Origin: CAWHYG01 sp963833505
GTDB lineage: Bacteria; Eisenbacteria; RBG-16-71-46; CAIMUX01
Length of the DNA stretch: 64,000 bases
Direction: 5' to 3'
NCBI GenBank assembly: GCA_963833505.1
Contig: CAWHYG010000008.1
Location: 287,738-351,737 of the forward strand
The translations under genes were made by a program, and so were the position numbers. Positions 8,204 through 16,443 of this stretch are shown piece after piece. Numbering within the stretch: the stretch's first letter is position 1; every line of letters begins with the position of its first letter. The notes under the pieces are model-generated. The model saw only the letters and a program-made list of their open reading frames with translations. It searched no databases and was not told the DNA's origin.

Positions 8204-10019
8204 CTATCGGCCGGCGGCGGCCTCCTCTCCAGTTCCCTCGCGGGCGCCGCAGAACGCCGCGTAACGACCCTGACGGCTCAGCAGCTCGGCGTGCGTACCA
8301 CACTCCACCAGCCGGCCGCGCTCGAGCACGCAGATCCGGTCCGCCATCTGGATCGTGCTCAGCCGGTGGCTCACGATCAGGGCGCTCTGCCCTCCCATGC
8401 GCCGCCGGAAACTGCGGAACAGCTCCGCCTCGGCCAGGGGATCGAGCGAGCTGCTCGGCTCATCCAGGATGAGCAGGCGGGATTTCCGATAGAAGGCGCG
8501 GGCCAGGGCCAGCTTCTGCCACTCTCCCGTGCTCAGCTCGTGGCCCTTGCTGAACCATCCGCCGAGCATGGTGTCGTAGCCTTCCGGCAGGCGGGAGAGG
8601 AAACGGTCGGCGCCGGAACGACGTCCCGCCTCCGGGACCCCATCGCCGTCCTGATCTCCGGTCACGTCTCCCAGCCAGAATGTTCTCCCGCGCCTGCAGG
8701 TAGTAGTGGGCGTAATCCTGGAAGAGGAGACTCAGCTCGCGCCGCCACATCACCGGGTCGAGATCGCGGAGATCCGTCTCCTCCACCGTGATCCTTCCCT
8801 GTCCGGGATCGTAAAGGCGGCAGAGCAGCTTGATCAGCGTGGTTTTTCCCGAACCGTTCTCGCCCACGAGGGCCACGATCTCTCCGGGCGACAGCGTGAG
8901 ATCGATGTCGAAGAGCGCCGATTGCTCGGAGGAGGGATAGGCGAAGCCGACCCCTTCGAACGCGATTCCCCGGCGGATCTCCTTGGGCACCGGTCGAGTT
9001 GCGGCCGGGACCACGACCCGGGGCTTGAGATCCAGGAATCGATGCATGTCAGCCAGGAAGAGGCTGTCCTCATACAGAGTGGCGCCGCTCCGCAACGTCG
9101 ACTGCAGGTATCCGAGGCCGCTCTGGAATCCCTGGTAGTACACGACGAGCGAACCGAGGCCGAGGCTTCCTCGAAGCGCCCGGAGCGCCAGGATCGCGAA
9201 GGTCCCGAAGATCGCCACCGTGGCCAGCGCCTGTCCGGCGAAGTCGGCGCCGGATCGCGCCCGCACCAGGCTCAGCCGGAGGCGCCGCAAGGACGTCCGA
9301 ATCTCGCGAAACCGATCGCGGAAGAGCGAGCCCAAGCCGAACAGGCGAATCTCCTTGGCGTGCCCGGAGTCGGTCAGCAGCCAGTGGTAGTACCAGGCGC
9401 GCCGTTCCTGCTCCGTCTTGGTCAGGTCCATCTGGTGCAGCTTGCGGGCGTATCGGACGCGAGCCAGCGAGGCGGGAAGCGCCAGCACGAGAAGGCCGAG
9501 GCCGATCCGCCAGTCCAGCGAAATCAGGAAGCCGCCGATGCCCGCCAGCGCGAGGGCGCTTTGCGCCATCTGGGTCATCCCGCTCACCACGCGCCCGGGC
9601 CGGTAGGGAGCCTCGAACTGGGCGCGATGGAAGAGATCGTGGTACTTCGGATCCTCGTAGTGCGCCAGGTCAAGCGCCGCAGATTGGGCGTGGAGCTCAT
9701 CCGCGACCTCGTCGGTCACGGCCATGCTCTGGGCATCCTGCGCCAGCTCGCCCAGGGAACGGCACAGGACCATGAGGAGACCGGCGGCCGCGGCCATGAT
9801 GATCCAGGGAAGCACCCGCTCGAAGCTCCCCGGAACCGGCCCTGAGCGGGTCGCCGCCGTCACGGCATCGATGATCCGCTTCATCAGGTAGAGGGAGATC
9901 AGCGGCAGGGATCCCTGGAAAAGGACCAGGATGGCGCTCAGGAAGCCCCAGCCCGGCGCGCTCCGCCAGACGAGGCGGACCGCTCGCCCGAGGGTTCGTG
10001 GCATGGAGTAACCGGTCAT
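8204..10019 (-). CDS. ABC exporter (membrane plus ATPase half-transporter), frameshifted near 8678
   Basis: About 605 residues once a frameshift is repaired. The first 320 residues are an exporter transmembrane domain. The ATPase has Walker A GENGSGKTT, signature LSTGEWQKLALARAF and Walker B LLILDEPSSSLDP. After ARENI the frame changes: removing one C (base 8678 on the plus strand) restores ENIWLGDVTGDQD and joins the two halves. Both halves are otherwise intact, so a sequencing error or a very recent mutation is likely. It is the last gene of the lasso-peptide run and fits the D-type exporter of such clusters. Its ATG lies on a duplicated junction (see 10002-10046). Confidence 0.75.
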
Positions 10020-10046
10020 CTCGTGCTCATGGAGTCACCGGTCATC
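10002..10046 (-). repeat. Tandem duplication of a stop/start junction with a 9-codon decoy ORF
   Basis: A 19-bp block at 10002-10020 recurs at 10028-10046 with one mismatch (period 26 bp). On the minus strand the TPR-GT9 stop overlaps a first ATG (ATGA at 10045-10042). That ATG opens a short frame, MTGDSMSTR, whose TGA overlaps the exporter's own ATG (10019), which begins MTGYSMPRT. The decoy peptide is therefore a copy of the exporter's N-terminus. Confidence 0.8.
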
Positions 10047-11880
10047 CGACGCCCGCCTGCGGCCCGGTCCGGGCGTTCGGCTCCGGGCCGTCGGTGGGAG
10101 CTTGTACAACACCGCTCGCCACCCAGTGCCGCAGCGCCGTCGACGCCTCGTGAATCACCGCGCTCCAATCCCCCAGCCGCTTCTGTTTGAATACCCTGAG
10201 CGTAGGATACCAGGGGTTGCTGCCCAGATCCGGCTCCCACAGCGCGTCGGGGGCGGCTGACAGCAGCACCCAGACCGGCTTCCCCAGCGCCCCGGCCAAA
10301 TGCATCGGCGCCGAATCCGCGGTGATGACGAGGTCGAGGTTCTGCATGAGGCAGGCGGTATCGTAGAAGTCCGACAATTCTCCGCACATCTCGACCAACG
10401 GCGCCGGGCCGGGCCACGGCGGTGACTGTCTTTCCGGGGGATCTTTCTGAAGGGAGACGAAGCAGACCCCCGAAACCCGGGCCAGTCCGAACAGCTCCTC
10501 GAATGGAACCGACCGCCTTGCAGCCGATGGATGAGCCGGCCGGGTCGCCCAGGCGATCCCGACGTAGAAGGGCGATCCCGAACCTGTTCGCTCCCTCAAG
10601 CGCTGCCCCCACGGCAATACGTCCCGGGACTCGACCTGCACGTACGGCACCTTGGCGGCCACCTTCGTTCGATCCGTCCCGAAAACGAAAGGAAGGCTCG
10701 CCACCGGGCAGTTCCAGTCGGTTCCCGGCGTCTGGTCATCCCAGTCGACCGCTTGCAGAACTCCCGGCAAGCGCTGCAGGATCCGCTTGAGGGCCCGGGG
10801 ACCGGCCACGGTCACCCGCAGCTTGCGTTCCACTACGTCAGGCACGTACCGGATGAACTGCAGGGTGTCGCCGTACCCCTGTTCCCCATAAATCAGGATG
10901 GATTCCCCGCCGGCCTCCTGCCCGAGCCAGAGCTTCGAGGCGTACCGGCGCGGCTCCGGAGTGTCCACCACGAACGATCTTCGCGCTTCGTAGCCCTTCC
11001 AACCGTCACCCGTCTTCCCGGTGTCCAACTTCCTCACGGCGTTCCGAAACACGTCGCGGGGACGGTGCTCGCTGTAGGCGAACGCGAGGTCGGAGGCCCT
11101 GACCGCCTCCTCCATCCGGTTCTCCGCGTAGTCGAGCACAGACTGGTTCCACCAGGTGTCCGGCTTGTCCGGATGGTGTTTCCTCGCCTGCCGCACCGCC
11201 TCGGCCGCCTCCTCCGTCCTCGCCAGCCGTAGATACACTTTCGCCGCCGGGTTGTAGCTTCGCGAGTCGCCCCGGTCAATCGCCGCTTTCAGATCCGAGA
11301 GCGCCTCATCCAGCCGTCCCTGGGCGAGGCGCAACAAACCGCGCGAGCGGAATGCGATTCCCGCATCCTCCGATTCGAAGTCCGTCTTCTCGAACGACCC
11401 TTCCGCCGGGATGAAATCCTTGAGCTCGGCGAACAAACGCGCCAGCCGCAGCCTGATCGTGCGGTCGCTCGACCGGAGCGCCCGCGCCCGTTCGAGGTGT
11501 CGTCGTGCTTCGGTCAGCAGACCCACGTGCCAGTGGACGGTCGCGAGGTTGTACAACGGTTCGGGAGCGGTCGGAAGGAGATCCGCCGCGGAGTGGAGCC
11601 GTCTGGCGGCCTCGTCCCACCAGGTGACCTTGATCAGCACGTAACCGAGGTTGTTGAAGAAGTCGCCTGAAGCACAACCGCGGGTTTCCGCGTCCGACAT
11701 CCATTCCAGGGCTCTCGTATACGAACCGGTCGCGAAGTGTTTCAGACCCATCACGTAACTTCCCGCGCCCGGTTCGGGATGGCTGCCCAGGTATCGGATG
11801 AACGCCTCGCCCCCGCGCTTCACGTCCCCGGCGGAGAGTGCCGCCATGCCTTCCGCCAGGGGATCCGCCAGAATCAGCAT
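10042..11880 (-). CDS. TPR-repeat protein with C-terminal GT9-like glycosyltransferase domain
   Basis: 612 residues. Residues from about 10 to 290 are helical TPR-type repeats (for example FFNNLGYVLIKVTWWDEAARRL and AKVYLRLARTEEAAEAVRQA). The C-terminal 300 residues resemble the heptosyltransferase family GT9 fold, with YGEQGYGDTLQFIRYVP and the late nucleotide-sugar motif DLVITADSAPMHLAGALGKPVWVLL. No signal peptide is visible. It lies between the lasso precursor and the exporter. It may glycosylate the peptide or belong to the neighbouring polysaccharide pathway; the sequence does not decide. Its stop is coupled to the exporter through a duplicated ATGA junction. Confidence 0.72.
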   Translation of the reverse strand: MLILADPLAEGMAALSAGDVKRGGEAFIRYLGSHPEPGAGSYVMGLKHFATGSYTRALEWMSDAETRGCASGDFFNNLGYVLIKVTWWDEAARRLHSAADLLPTAPEPLYNLATVHWHVGLLTEARRHLERARALRSSDRTIRLRLARLFAELKDFIPAEGSFEKTDFESEDAGIAFRSRGLLRLAQGRLDEALSDLKAAIDRGDSRSYNPAAKVYLRLARTEEAAEAVRQARKHHPDKPDTWWNQSVLDYAENRMEEAVRASDLAFAYSEHRPRDVFRNAVRKLDTGKTGDGWKGYEARRSFVVDTPEPRRYASKLWLGQEAGGESILIYGEQGYGDTLQFIRYVPDVVERKLRVTVAGPRALKRILQRLPGVLQAVDWDDQTPGTDWNCPVASLPFVFGTDRTKVAAKVPYVQVESRDVLPWGQRLRERTGSGSPFYVGIAWATRPAHPSAARRSVPFEELFGLARVSGVCFVSLQKDPPERQSPPWPGPAPLVEMCGELSDFYDTACLMQNLDLVITADSAPMHLAGALGKPVWVLLSAAPDALWEPDLGSNPWYPTLRVFKQKRLGDWSAVIHEASTALRHWVASGVVQAPTDGPEPNARTGPQAGVG

Positions 11881-12294
11881 GCGATTGCCTTTCGAAGCCC
11901 TTCGCTGCAGGGCTGCGCGCGCCGTGTCCGGACGGCCATCTCCGGTGCCTCGCGACGGGCTGTCATGAATAACGCGGTCTGGGGTCGCAGGTCGGCCGGC
12001 GCCCGGTCACCTGCGCCGGTACCCCTGGCACGAACATCTACCGGTATATCACCGGAGAGGCAACGGGGCCTATGAAAGGATCGAGGCCCCGGGCGGGCAT
12101 CGGCGCCGGCCTGGGGCATTGGGGCAGCAGGAAGATTGAACAGGATCAGGAAGACATCAAACAGCGAAGCCGACGAACTCGATCGAGCGCGCCGACCCCG
12201 CTTGATAGTTACACCCAACTCAAGAGCAACCGCCGCCGCGCGCCCTCAAGAGACGGCAGAAAGCCAGCCGTTCAATCAGCCTGGGTTGGACTTC
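11881..12294. other. 414-bp gap between the lasso precursor and the TPR-GT9 gene
   Basis: No convincing coding frame on either strand. A small hairpin (ACGGC/GCCGT, 12253-12271) lies 24 bp after the precursor stop but has no T-run. It could damp read-through so that the precursor is expressed more than the genes after it. I see no other structure. Confidence 0.4.
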
Positions 12295-12405
12295 TCAGGA
12301 ATGCTGGAACGAGCTGACTCCGTCACCGCCGACCGTCCCTTTCAGCGTTTCGGCGATCGCCGTGATCCTGAGTACCGGCCGTTCCCATTGCAAACGGTTG
12401 TCCAT
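12295..12405 (-). CDS. Putative lasso-peptide precursor (A)
   Basis: A 36-residue ORF with a strong ribosome site (GGGAGGAG, two bases before the ATG at 12403-12405), 56 bp after the cyclase gene. The leader has W7-x-x-P10-x-L12 (WERPVL), matching the (Y/W)xxPxL motif that PqqD-like B1 proteins recognise. The likely C-terminal part is TLKGTVGGDGVSSFQHS. The single Asp is D28: with Thr20 at the usual -2 position the core would start at Lys22 and the ring would close at position 7, whereas starting at Gly23 gives only a 6-residue ring. The last residue is Ser, as in precursors phosphorylated by HPr-kinase-like lasso kinases. The cleavage site is uncertain. Confidence 0.65.
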   Translation of the reverse strand: MDNRLQWERPVLRITAIAETLKGTVGGDGVSSFQHS

Positions 12406-12461
12406 GACTCCTCCCTTTGATTCAAGCCGACGACCATCCTCGGTCCTTGGTCGAAATGGAA

Positions 12462-14447
12462 CTATGCACGGATCCGGAGGGCGTGGCAAGCGTTTTTGTC
12501 GAGAATCATCGTCGCACCCGTGGCCGTCGGGCCGATCCTCCGGAGCAGGAACCTCCCGACCCCCAGTCCCATGCAGAGAACACCCTTGGCCGCCAACATC
12601 GTAGGCGGATCCATCTGCGATTGCACCTGGGCCAGCGCCTTCTCCATCCCGGCCAAGTCCAAGATATCTCTACAGTTGTCCGAGCCGCGCATCAAGTCGA
12701 GCCAGTCCCGGCACGTGCTTTCTTCCGCCCTCAGACGATATCCCAGGTCAGCGGCCTGTTCGCCGAGTTTGCGGTTCCACTGGACTTCCGGCGGCACCAG
12801 ACCATCGAGGGACCGCCGGATCAACCATCGGTCCCAATCTCCCCGACCGTATTGATCGACCGGGATGCCGAGACAGAATAGCAGAACCTGCAGATCGGCG
12901 GTCGGATCGCGAACCTCCATCCCATAGGCCGCTCCGAGCTCCTGCCACACGGATCCGCTCGAGTCGCGACCCGGCTGCAACATGAAGAACCGACCGTCCG
13001 GAGGCTCGACGCCTCCGACGAGGCGAGGGTCCCGGCCGGCGGCCTTCGCCTCCCGGCAAACGCGCTGGGAGAACTCCGGATTCGCAGCGGAGAACGTCGG
13101 ACGCTCCAGCGACCGGGCTCGAGCTGCGGACCAGCGGAACCGCACGCTGCGGACCAGCGCGCCCACGACCTGGCTCCTCACGGCCCGGATCCAGGATCGG
13201 CCGTGCAGACGCTTCCAGGACCCCAGCTCTTTCACAGCCAGCCCCACCCGACCTGAGCACAACTGGTGCCAGGCTCGATCCGAAAGACCGCGCCAGGACG
13301 ACCCGGCGTTGCCCATCTGGCCGACCAGCAGGACTCCGACCCCCCGCTCCTGAGCGGACTCCAACAAGGCCGTGAGCCAGAAGTAGTTGGGGGGGGCGGC
13401 CCCGGGCTCGCCCTGGATGTCGAGCTGGCGATCGATTCCGCCGAGCGGAGTCACGTGATCGGCCTGGATGCGCACGTGCGGCACTCCCGGCCAGAGCTCA
13501 GCCACCGAGTGGGCGAGCTTCCACTCATCTCCGATCCGATGGGGCAGCGCACCGTCCAGGGGATGCGTGGGCACGGCAGTGAACGCAGTCAGGACCTGCC
13601 CTCTCGACTGCAGCTCCCGGGCCGCCAGGGCCATGACGGAGCTGCTGTCGAGTCCGCCGCTGAGCGTGGCGCCGATCGGGCGTACGCTGCGAAGGCGGTC
13701 CCGAACCGCCCGAGCGTAGATCTCCAGAAACGCCCCCACGTAGTCGTCGTCGGAGCCCAGACGGATCTGCGGCGCATTCTCCATCCGCCAGTATTGCCGG
13801 ATGGCGACGCGTCCTTCCTGCCACCGCAGAAAATGCGCAGGGGGAAGGCGGCGGATCCCCTGATGAGCCGTGCTCGTTCCATCACCGGACCACCAGTTCA
13901 GGTGCTGAAGGAGATGAAGCTCGTCCAGCTCGCGAGAGACATCGGGAATCGCCAGCAACCCTTTGGCCGAGCTGGCGAAGGCGAATCGCTTCGGGGTCAC
14001 CGCGTAGTAGAGCCCGGTCTGCCCGAAAGGATCGCGGGCCAGAACGAGGCACCGGCTTCGGGGATCCCGAATGGCGAACGACCAATCGCCCCGGAGGCGG
14101 GGCAGCGCCGACTCTCCCCAGCGAAGCCAGGCATGGAGCAAGAGCGAGGTGTCCGGCATCGCCGCTCGCTCGGAACCCGGGATGTCCAGAGCGTCGCACA
14201 ACGCGTCCCTGTCATCCAGGCGGGCGCTGGCCGTCAGGACCAGCCCGGACGCGGGATCCACGAGCGGCAGGCGTTCGCCCGCCGCTTCCGGAAGAGAAAG
14301 CAGCTTGAGGTGCCCGAGGCCGACCGGGCCTTGGACCCAGGTCCCGCGGCCGTCCGGCCCCCAGACGGCCATCGCCTTCTCCATGGCCGGCAATTCGCCG
14401 CCGAGTGGGACGCCGCCCAGGTTGACGATCCCGAAGATCCCGCTCAA
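12462..14447 (-). CDS. Lasso cyclase, asparagine synthetase-like (C)
   Basis: 661 residues. The TTG start at 14447 gives (M)SGIFGIVNLGG, the usual beginning of this family. The glutaminase nucleophile is Ser instead of Cys at position 2, so ammonia release from glutamine is not expected. The ATP-pyrophosphatase loop LSGGLDSSSVMALAA is intact, as needed to adenylate the Asp or Glu side chain of a lasso core before ring closure. The gene follows the B2 gene and precedes the precursor, which sets it apart from a housekeeping AsnB. A duplicated copy of its first 20 or so codons lies just upstream (14444-14524). Confidence 0.82.
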   Translation of the reverse strand: MSGIFGIVNLGGVPLGGELPAMEKAMAVWGPDGRGTWVQGPVGLGHLKLLSLPEAAGERLPLVDPASGLVLTASARLDDRDALCDALDIPGSERAAMPDTSLLLHAWLRWGESALPRLRGDWSFAIRDPRSRCLVLARDPFGQTGLYYAVTPKRFAFASSAKGLLAIPDVSRELDELHLLQHLNWWSGDGTSTAHQGIRRLPPAHFLRWQEGRVAIRQYWRMENAPQIRLGSDDDYVGAFLEIYARAVRDRLRSVRPIGATLSGGLDSSSVMALAARELQSRGQVLTAFTAVPTHPLDGALPHRIGDEWKLAHSVAELWPGVPHVRIQADHVTPLGGIDRQLDIQGEPGAAPPNYFWLTALLESAQERGVGVLLVGQMGNAGSSWRGLSDRAWHQLCSGRVGLAVKELGSWKRLHGRSWIRAVRSQVVGALVRSVRFRWSAARARSLERPTFSAANPEFSQRVCREAKAAGRDPRLVGGVEPPDGRFFMLQPGRDSSGSVWQELGAAYGMEVRDPTADLQVLLFCLGIPVDQYGRGDWDRWLIRRSLDGLVPPEVQWNRKLGEQAADLGYRLRAEESTCRDWLDLMRGSDNCRDILDLAGMEKALAQVQSQMDPPTMLAAKGVLCMGLGVGRFLLRRIGPTATGATMILDKNACHALRIRA

Positions 14448-14524
14448 CGCGCCCCCCCCATGTCCGGCAATTCGCCGCCGAACGGAACGCCGCCCAATTT
14501 GACGTCCCCGAGGATTCCGCTCAA
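14444..14524 (-). repeat. Tandem duplication of the cyclase start, forming a 26-codon decoy ORF
   Basis: The B2 stop overlaps a TTG (TTGA, 14524-14521). This opens a 26-codon frame starting LSGILGDVKLGGVPFGGELP, and its TGA (14446-14444) overlaps the true TTG of the cyclase (14447), which begins LSGIFGIVNLGGVPLGGELP. The period is 77 bp, and the duplicated unit includes the tail of the B2 gene. Translation could pass from B2 through the decoy to the cyclase by stop-start coupling. Confidence 0.82.
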
Positions 14525-15069
14525 CGGGCTTTCTCCAGCTCCGGAAAGCGCTCGCCGAAACAAACGACGGGAGTGAACCGGGTTGCTTCCTCTCCCCCTG
14601 TGACCACGAGCCGCCCGCTGCGAAGCCAGGCATGGGCGCTCAGCGCGCGCTCGTCGCCGGCATCGGGAGCCGCGCCCAGGTAGAGCGAGCTGGAGATGCG
14701 GCGGCGGTGCAGCATGGCCCGGCCGGCGAGGGCCCGCACGAGGCAGGTGCACCGCCAGGGTGACCGCCGGGTGGCGGCGTCCAGGGCCCAGACTACGCGC
14801 TTGACTCGGGCTGCGGCCTCCGGAGCATCTTGAATTGCCGGATGCGGACCCGCTGGTCCGGTGGCGTGGGCGGGGAGCGACGGGCGGACCGCCTCCGCGA
14901 ATTCCGGATCGGCGACCCCGAGGTGCCGGCTGATCCGCCGAAAGGACAGGGTCAGGATGGCCAGGCGGGCGATCCCGAGCCAGAACCACGCTTCAAGGAA
15001 ACAGCCCCAGTCTCCAGGGGAATGCGCCGCCGGGCCTCGGAGCCGGCCTTTTCTCCCTGCTCGGCCCAC
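14521..15069 (-). CDS. Lasso-peptide B2 protein, transglutaminase-like leader peptidase
   Basis: 182 residues starting from a GTG at 15069, six bases after the B1 stop. The catalytic Cys is in RSPWRCTCLVRALAGRAML and the His in LSAHAWLRSG, matching the Cys-His arrangement of B2 lasso proteases. RRRISSSLYLGA between them is the usual substrate-cleft segment. The enzyme removes the leader from the precursor delivered by B1. The start is less certain than the core because the first 25 residues are basic and poorly conserved. Confidence 0.82.
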   Translation of the reverse strand: MGRAGRKGRLRGPAAHSPGDWGCFLEAWFWLGIARLAILTLSFRRISRHLGVADPEFAEAVRPSLPAHATGPAGPHPAIQDAPEAAARVKRVVWALDAATRRSPWRCTCLVRALAGRAMLHRRRISSSLYLGAAPDAGDERALSAHAWLRSGRLVVTGGEEATRFTPVVCFGERFPELEKAR

Positions 15070-15075
15070 GTGGCG

Positions 15076-15369
15076 CTACTCCACCGCCTCGATCAGCTTC
15101 TCGTCGAATAGCTGGCGCAGAAACGCCCCGGCATCCTCCGCGCACGTCTCCTTATCCACCCTGTACTCCTCCTGAAGCCGCGCACAAAGGGCTCCAAAGG
15201 AGATCGGCTCCAGCAGCAGCTCCCAGATCCGCGTGCCCACGCGACCGAACCCGTAGTAGCGATCCGTCTCCAGGCTCAGGATCACCGTCTCATCCTCCAC
15301 CTGGGTGGCAAAGGGCGTGTCCTTGCGCACAAGGCGCGTTTCCGGGGTCAAACGAATCGAATCATCCAT
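15076..15369 (-). CDS. PqqD-like RiPP recognition element (B1)
   Basis: 97 residues. The pattern LTPETRLVRKDTPFATQVEDETVILSL, then YYGFGRVGTRIWELL and a C-terminal helix (AGAFLRQLFDEKLIEAV) is the winged-helix RRE fold of PqqD and lasso B1 proteins. Such proteins bind the precursor leader and present it to B2. It sits 9 bp downstream of the kinase gene and 6 bp before B2, in a tight operon. Confidence 0.88.
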   Translation of the reverse strand: MDDSIRLTPETRLVRKDTPFATQVEDETVILSLETDRYYGFGRVGTRIWELLLEPISFGALCARLQEEYRVDKETCAEDAGAFLRQLFDEKLIEAVE

Positions 15370-15378
15370 GAGGACCTC

Positions 15379-16338
15379 TCAACAGAAGGTTGGGGCGCGA
15401 CCGGATTCGAGCTTGAGGATCAGGTCCGCGAGCTGTTGGACGCGGCCGAGATCCCCGGGGCGGCGGATGCGGAACATCCGAGTGTGGCGCGCAATCGCCG
15501 CCGTCTGGCGGAAGTGGCTCCCCGTCCGGTCCATCGGTTGAACGTAGAAGGGCCGGTACGTGTTGGCGGCGATGGCCAGCATCTTGTCCATCCCCGAGAT
15601 CTCCTCCGGAACGGCGCGATCGAGGTCGCTGGATTCCATCAGAAAGATCGAGCGGAGCGGAGCGGGGCGGTCCGCGAACGCGATCTGGACGTTCAGGCCG
15701 TACTTCTCCACGACCTTCCGAGACGGCGTCAGGAACTCCTTCGGCGCCCGCACCTCGTCCAGGACGTCCGGACAGAGGTGCAGCCGTGGATACGCCGGGT
15801 GGACCTGGGGAACGGCGTCTTCCGTGCACGAGACCGCACAGACGTCGTCGGACAAGACGGTCAAGCCGCGGGCGTGGAGAACCGCGGCCAGCGTCGATTT
15901 TCCGATTCCGGTCGGGCCGGTGAGAATGAATGCGCCCCGGCTGCCCAGAAGTGCGCTTCCGTGCAGCGGGTACCAGCCCCGTTGATGCAACAGAGCGCCG
16001 AAGGCGGAGCCGAACAGGTACACCCTCAGAAGATCGGCTTCCGCCTCCAGGGAAGGATCGACCGTGATCGTCCGGCCCTGCTCCACCAGGAAACCCGCGA
16101 TCCCGGGAATTCGCATCAGAAAGCGCTCTCCCTCGACCTCGAAGTACCGGCTGTCGTCCCACGGTTCCCGGAGAAAGGGCGGGATCGCGCCGCGCCGAAT
16201 CCACACCTCGGCCTTTCCCGAGCCCGGCACAAGCTCGGGGCATTCGATCTCGCAGCCGATCTCGAGGCCGAAAGCCGAGTATCGGTGCACGGCCTGGTCC
16301 GGAGCCGTGCGCGTGTCGGACGTCTCGGGGTCGCTCAT
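15379..16338 (-). CDS. HPr kinase-like lasso-peptide kinase (K)
   Basis: 319 residues. The Walker A motif GPTGIGKST is at residues 141-149, preceded by LHGSALL and followed by LSDDVCAV, the layout of HprK-like kinases. No HPr gene or PTS context is present; it is the first gene of a B1-B2-C-A series. In the paeninodin family such kinases (PadeK, ThcoK) phosphorylate the C-terminal Ser of the precursor. The precursor here ends in Ser, in agreement. An active kinase also needs acidic metal and catalytic residues that I have not checked individually. Confidence 0.78.
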   Translation of the reverse strand: MSDPETSDTRTAPDQAVHRYSAFGLEIGCEIECPELVPGSGKAEVWIRRGAIPPFLREPWDDSRYFEVEGERFLMRIPGIAGFLVEQGRTITVDPSLEAEADLLRVYLFGSAFGALLHQRGWYPLHGSALLGSRGAFILTGPTGIGKSTLAAVLHARGLTVLSDDVCAVSCTEDAVPQVHPAYPRLHLCPDVLDEVRAPKEFLTPSRKVVEKYGLNVQIAFADRPAPLRSIFLMESSDLDRAVPEEISGMDKMLAIAANTYRPFYVQPMDRTGSHFRQTAAIARHTRMFRIRRPGDLGRVQQLADLILKLESGRAPTFC

Positions 16339-16390
16339 GGAACGACGTCTCGGAGTCTTGGATGCGAGTTCAAGGTGGTGATTGCTCCCC

Positions 16391-16429
16391 GCCCGGGCCG
16401 GATCGAGCCCGGTTGAGGGTCCCAGTATA
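16391..16429 (-). promoter_or_regulatory. Possible -10 element and leader hairpin ahead of the lasso operon
   Basis: Minus-strand TATACT at 16429-16424 is a good -10 element about 86 bp before the kinase ATG; no clear -35 is visible. A CCGGGC/GCCCGG hairpin (16391-16411) lies just downstream. It may be the wecA-like gene's terminator or a leader structure. Weak evidence. Confidence 0.3.
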
Positions 16430-16443
16430 GCCTCAAACGAGCT

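Noticed and set aside
13123..13160. A 14-base repeat (GCTGCGGACCAGCG) with a 23-bp period in the cyclase gene
   Set aside because: The period is not a multiple of three and the reading frame is intact, so it is probably chance similarity rather than a tandem duplication.
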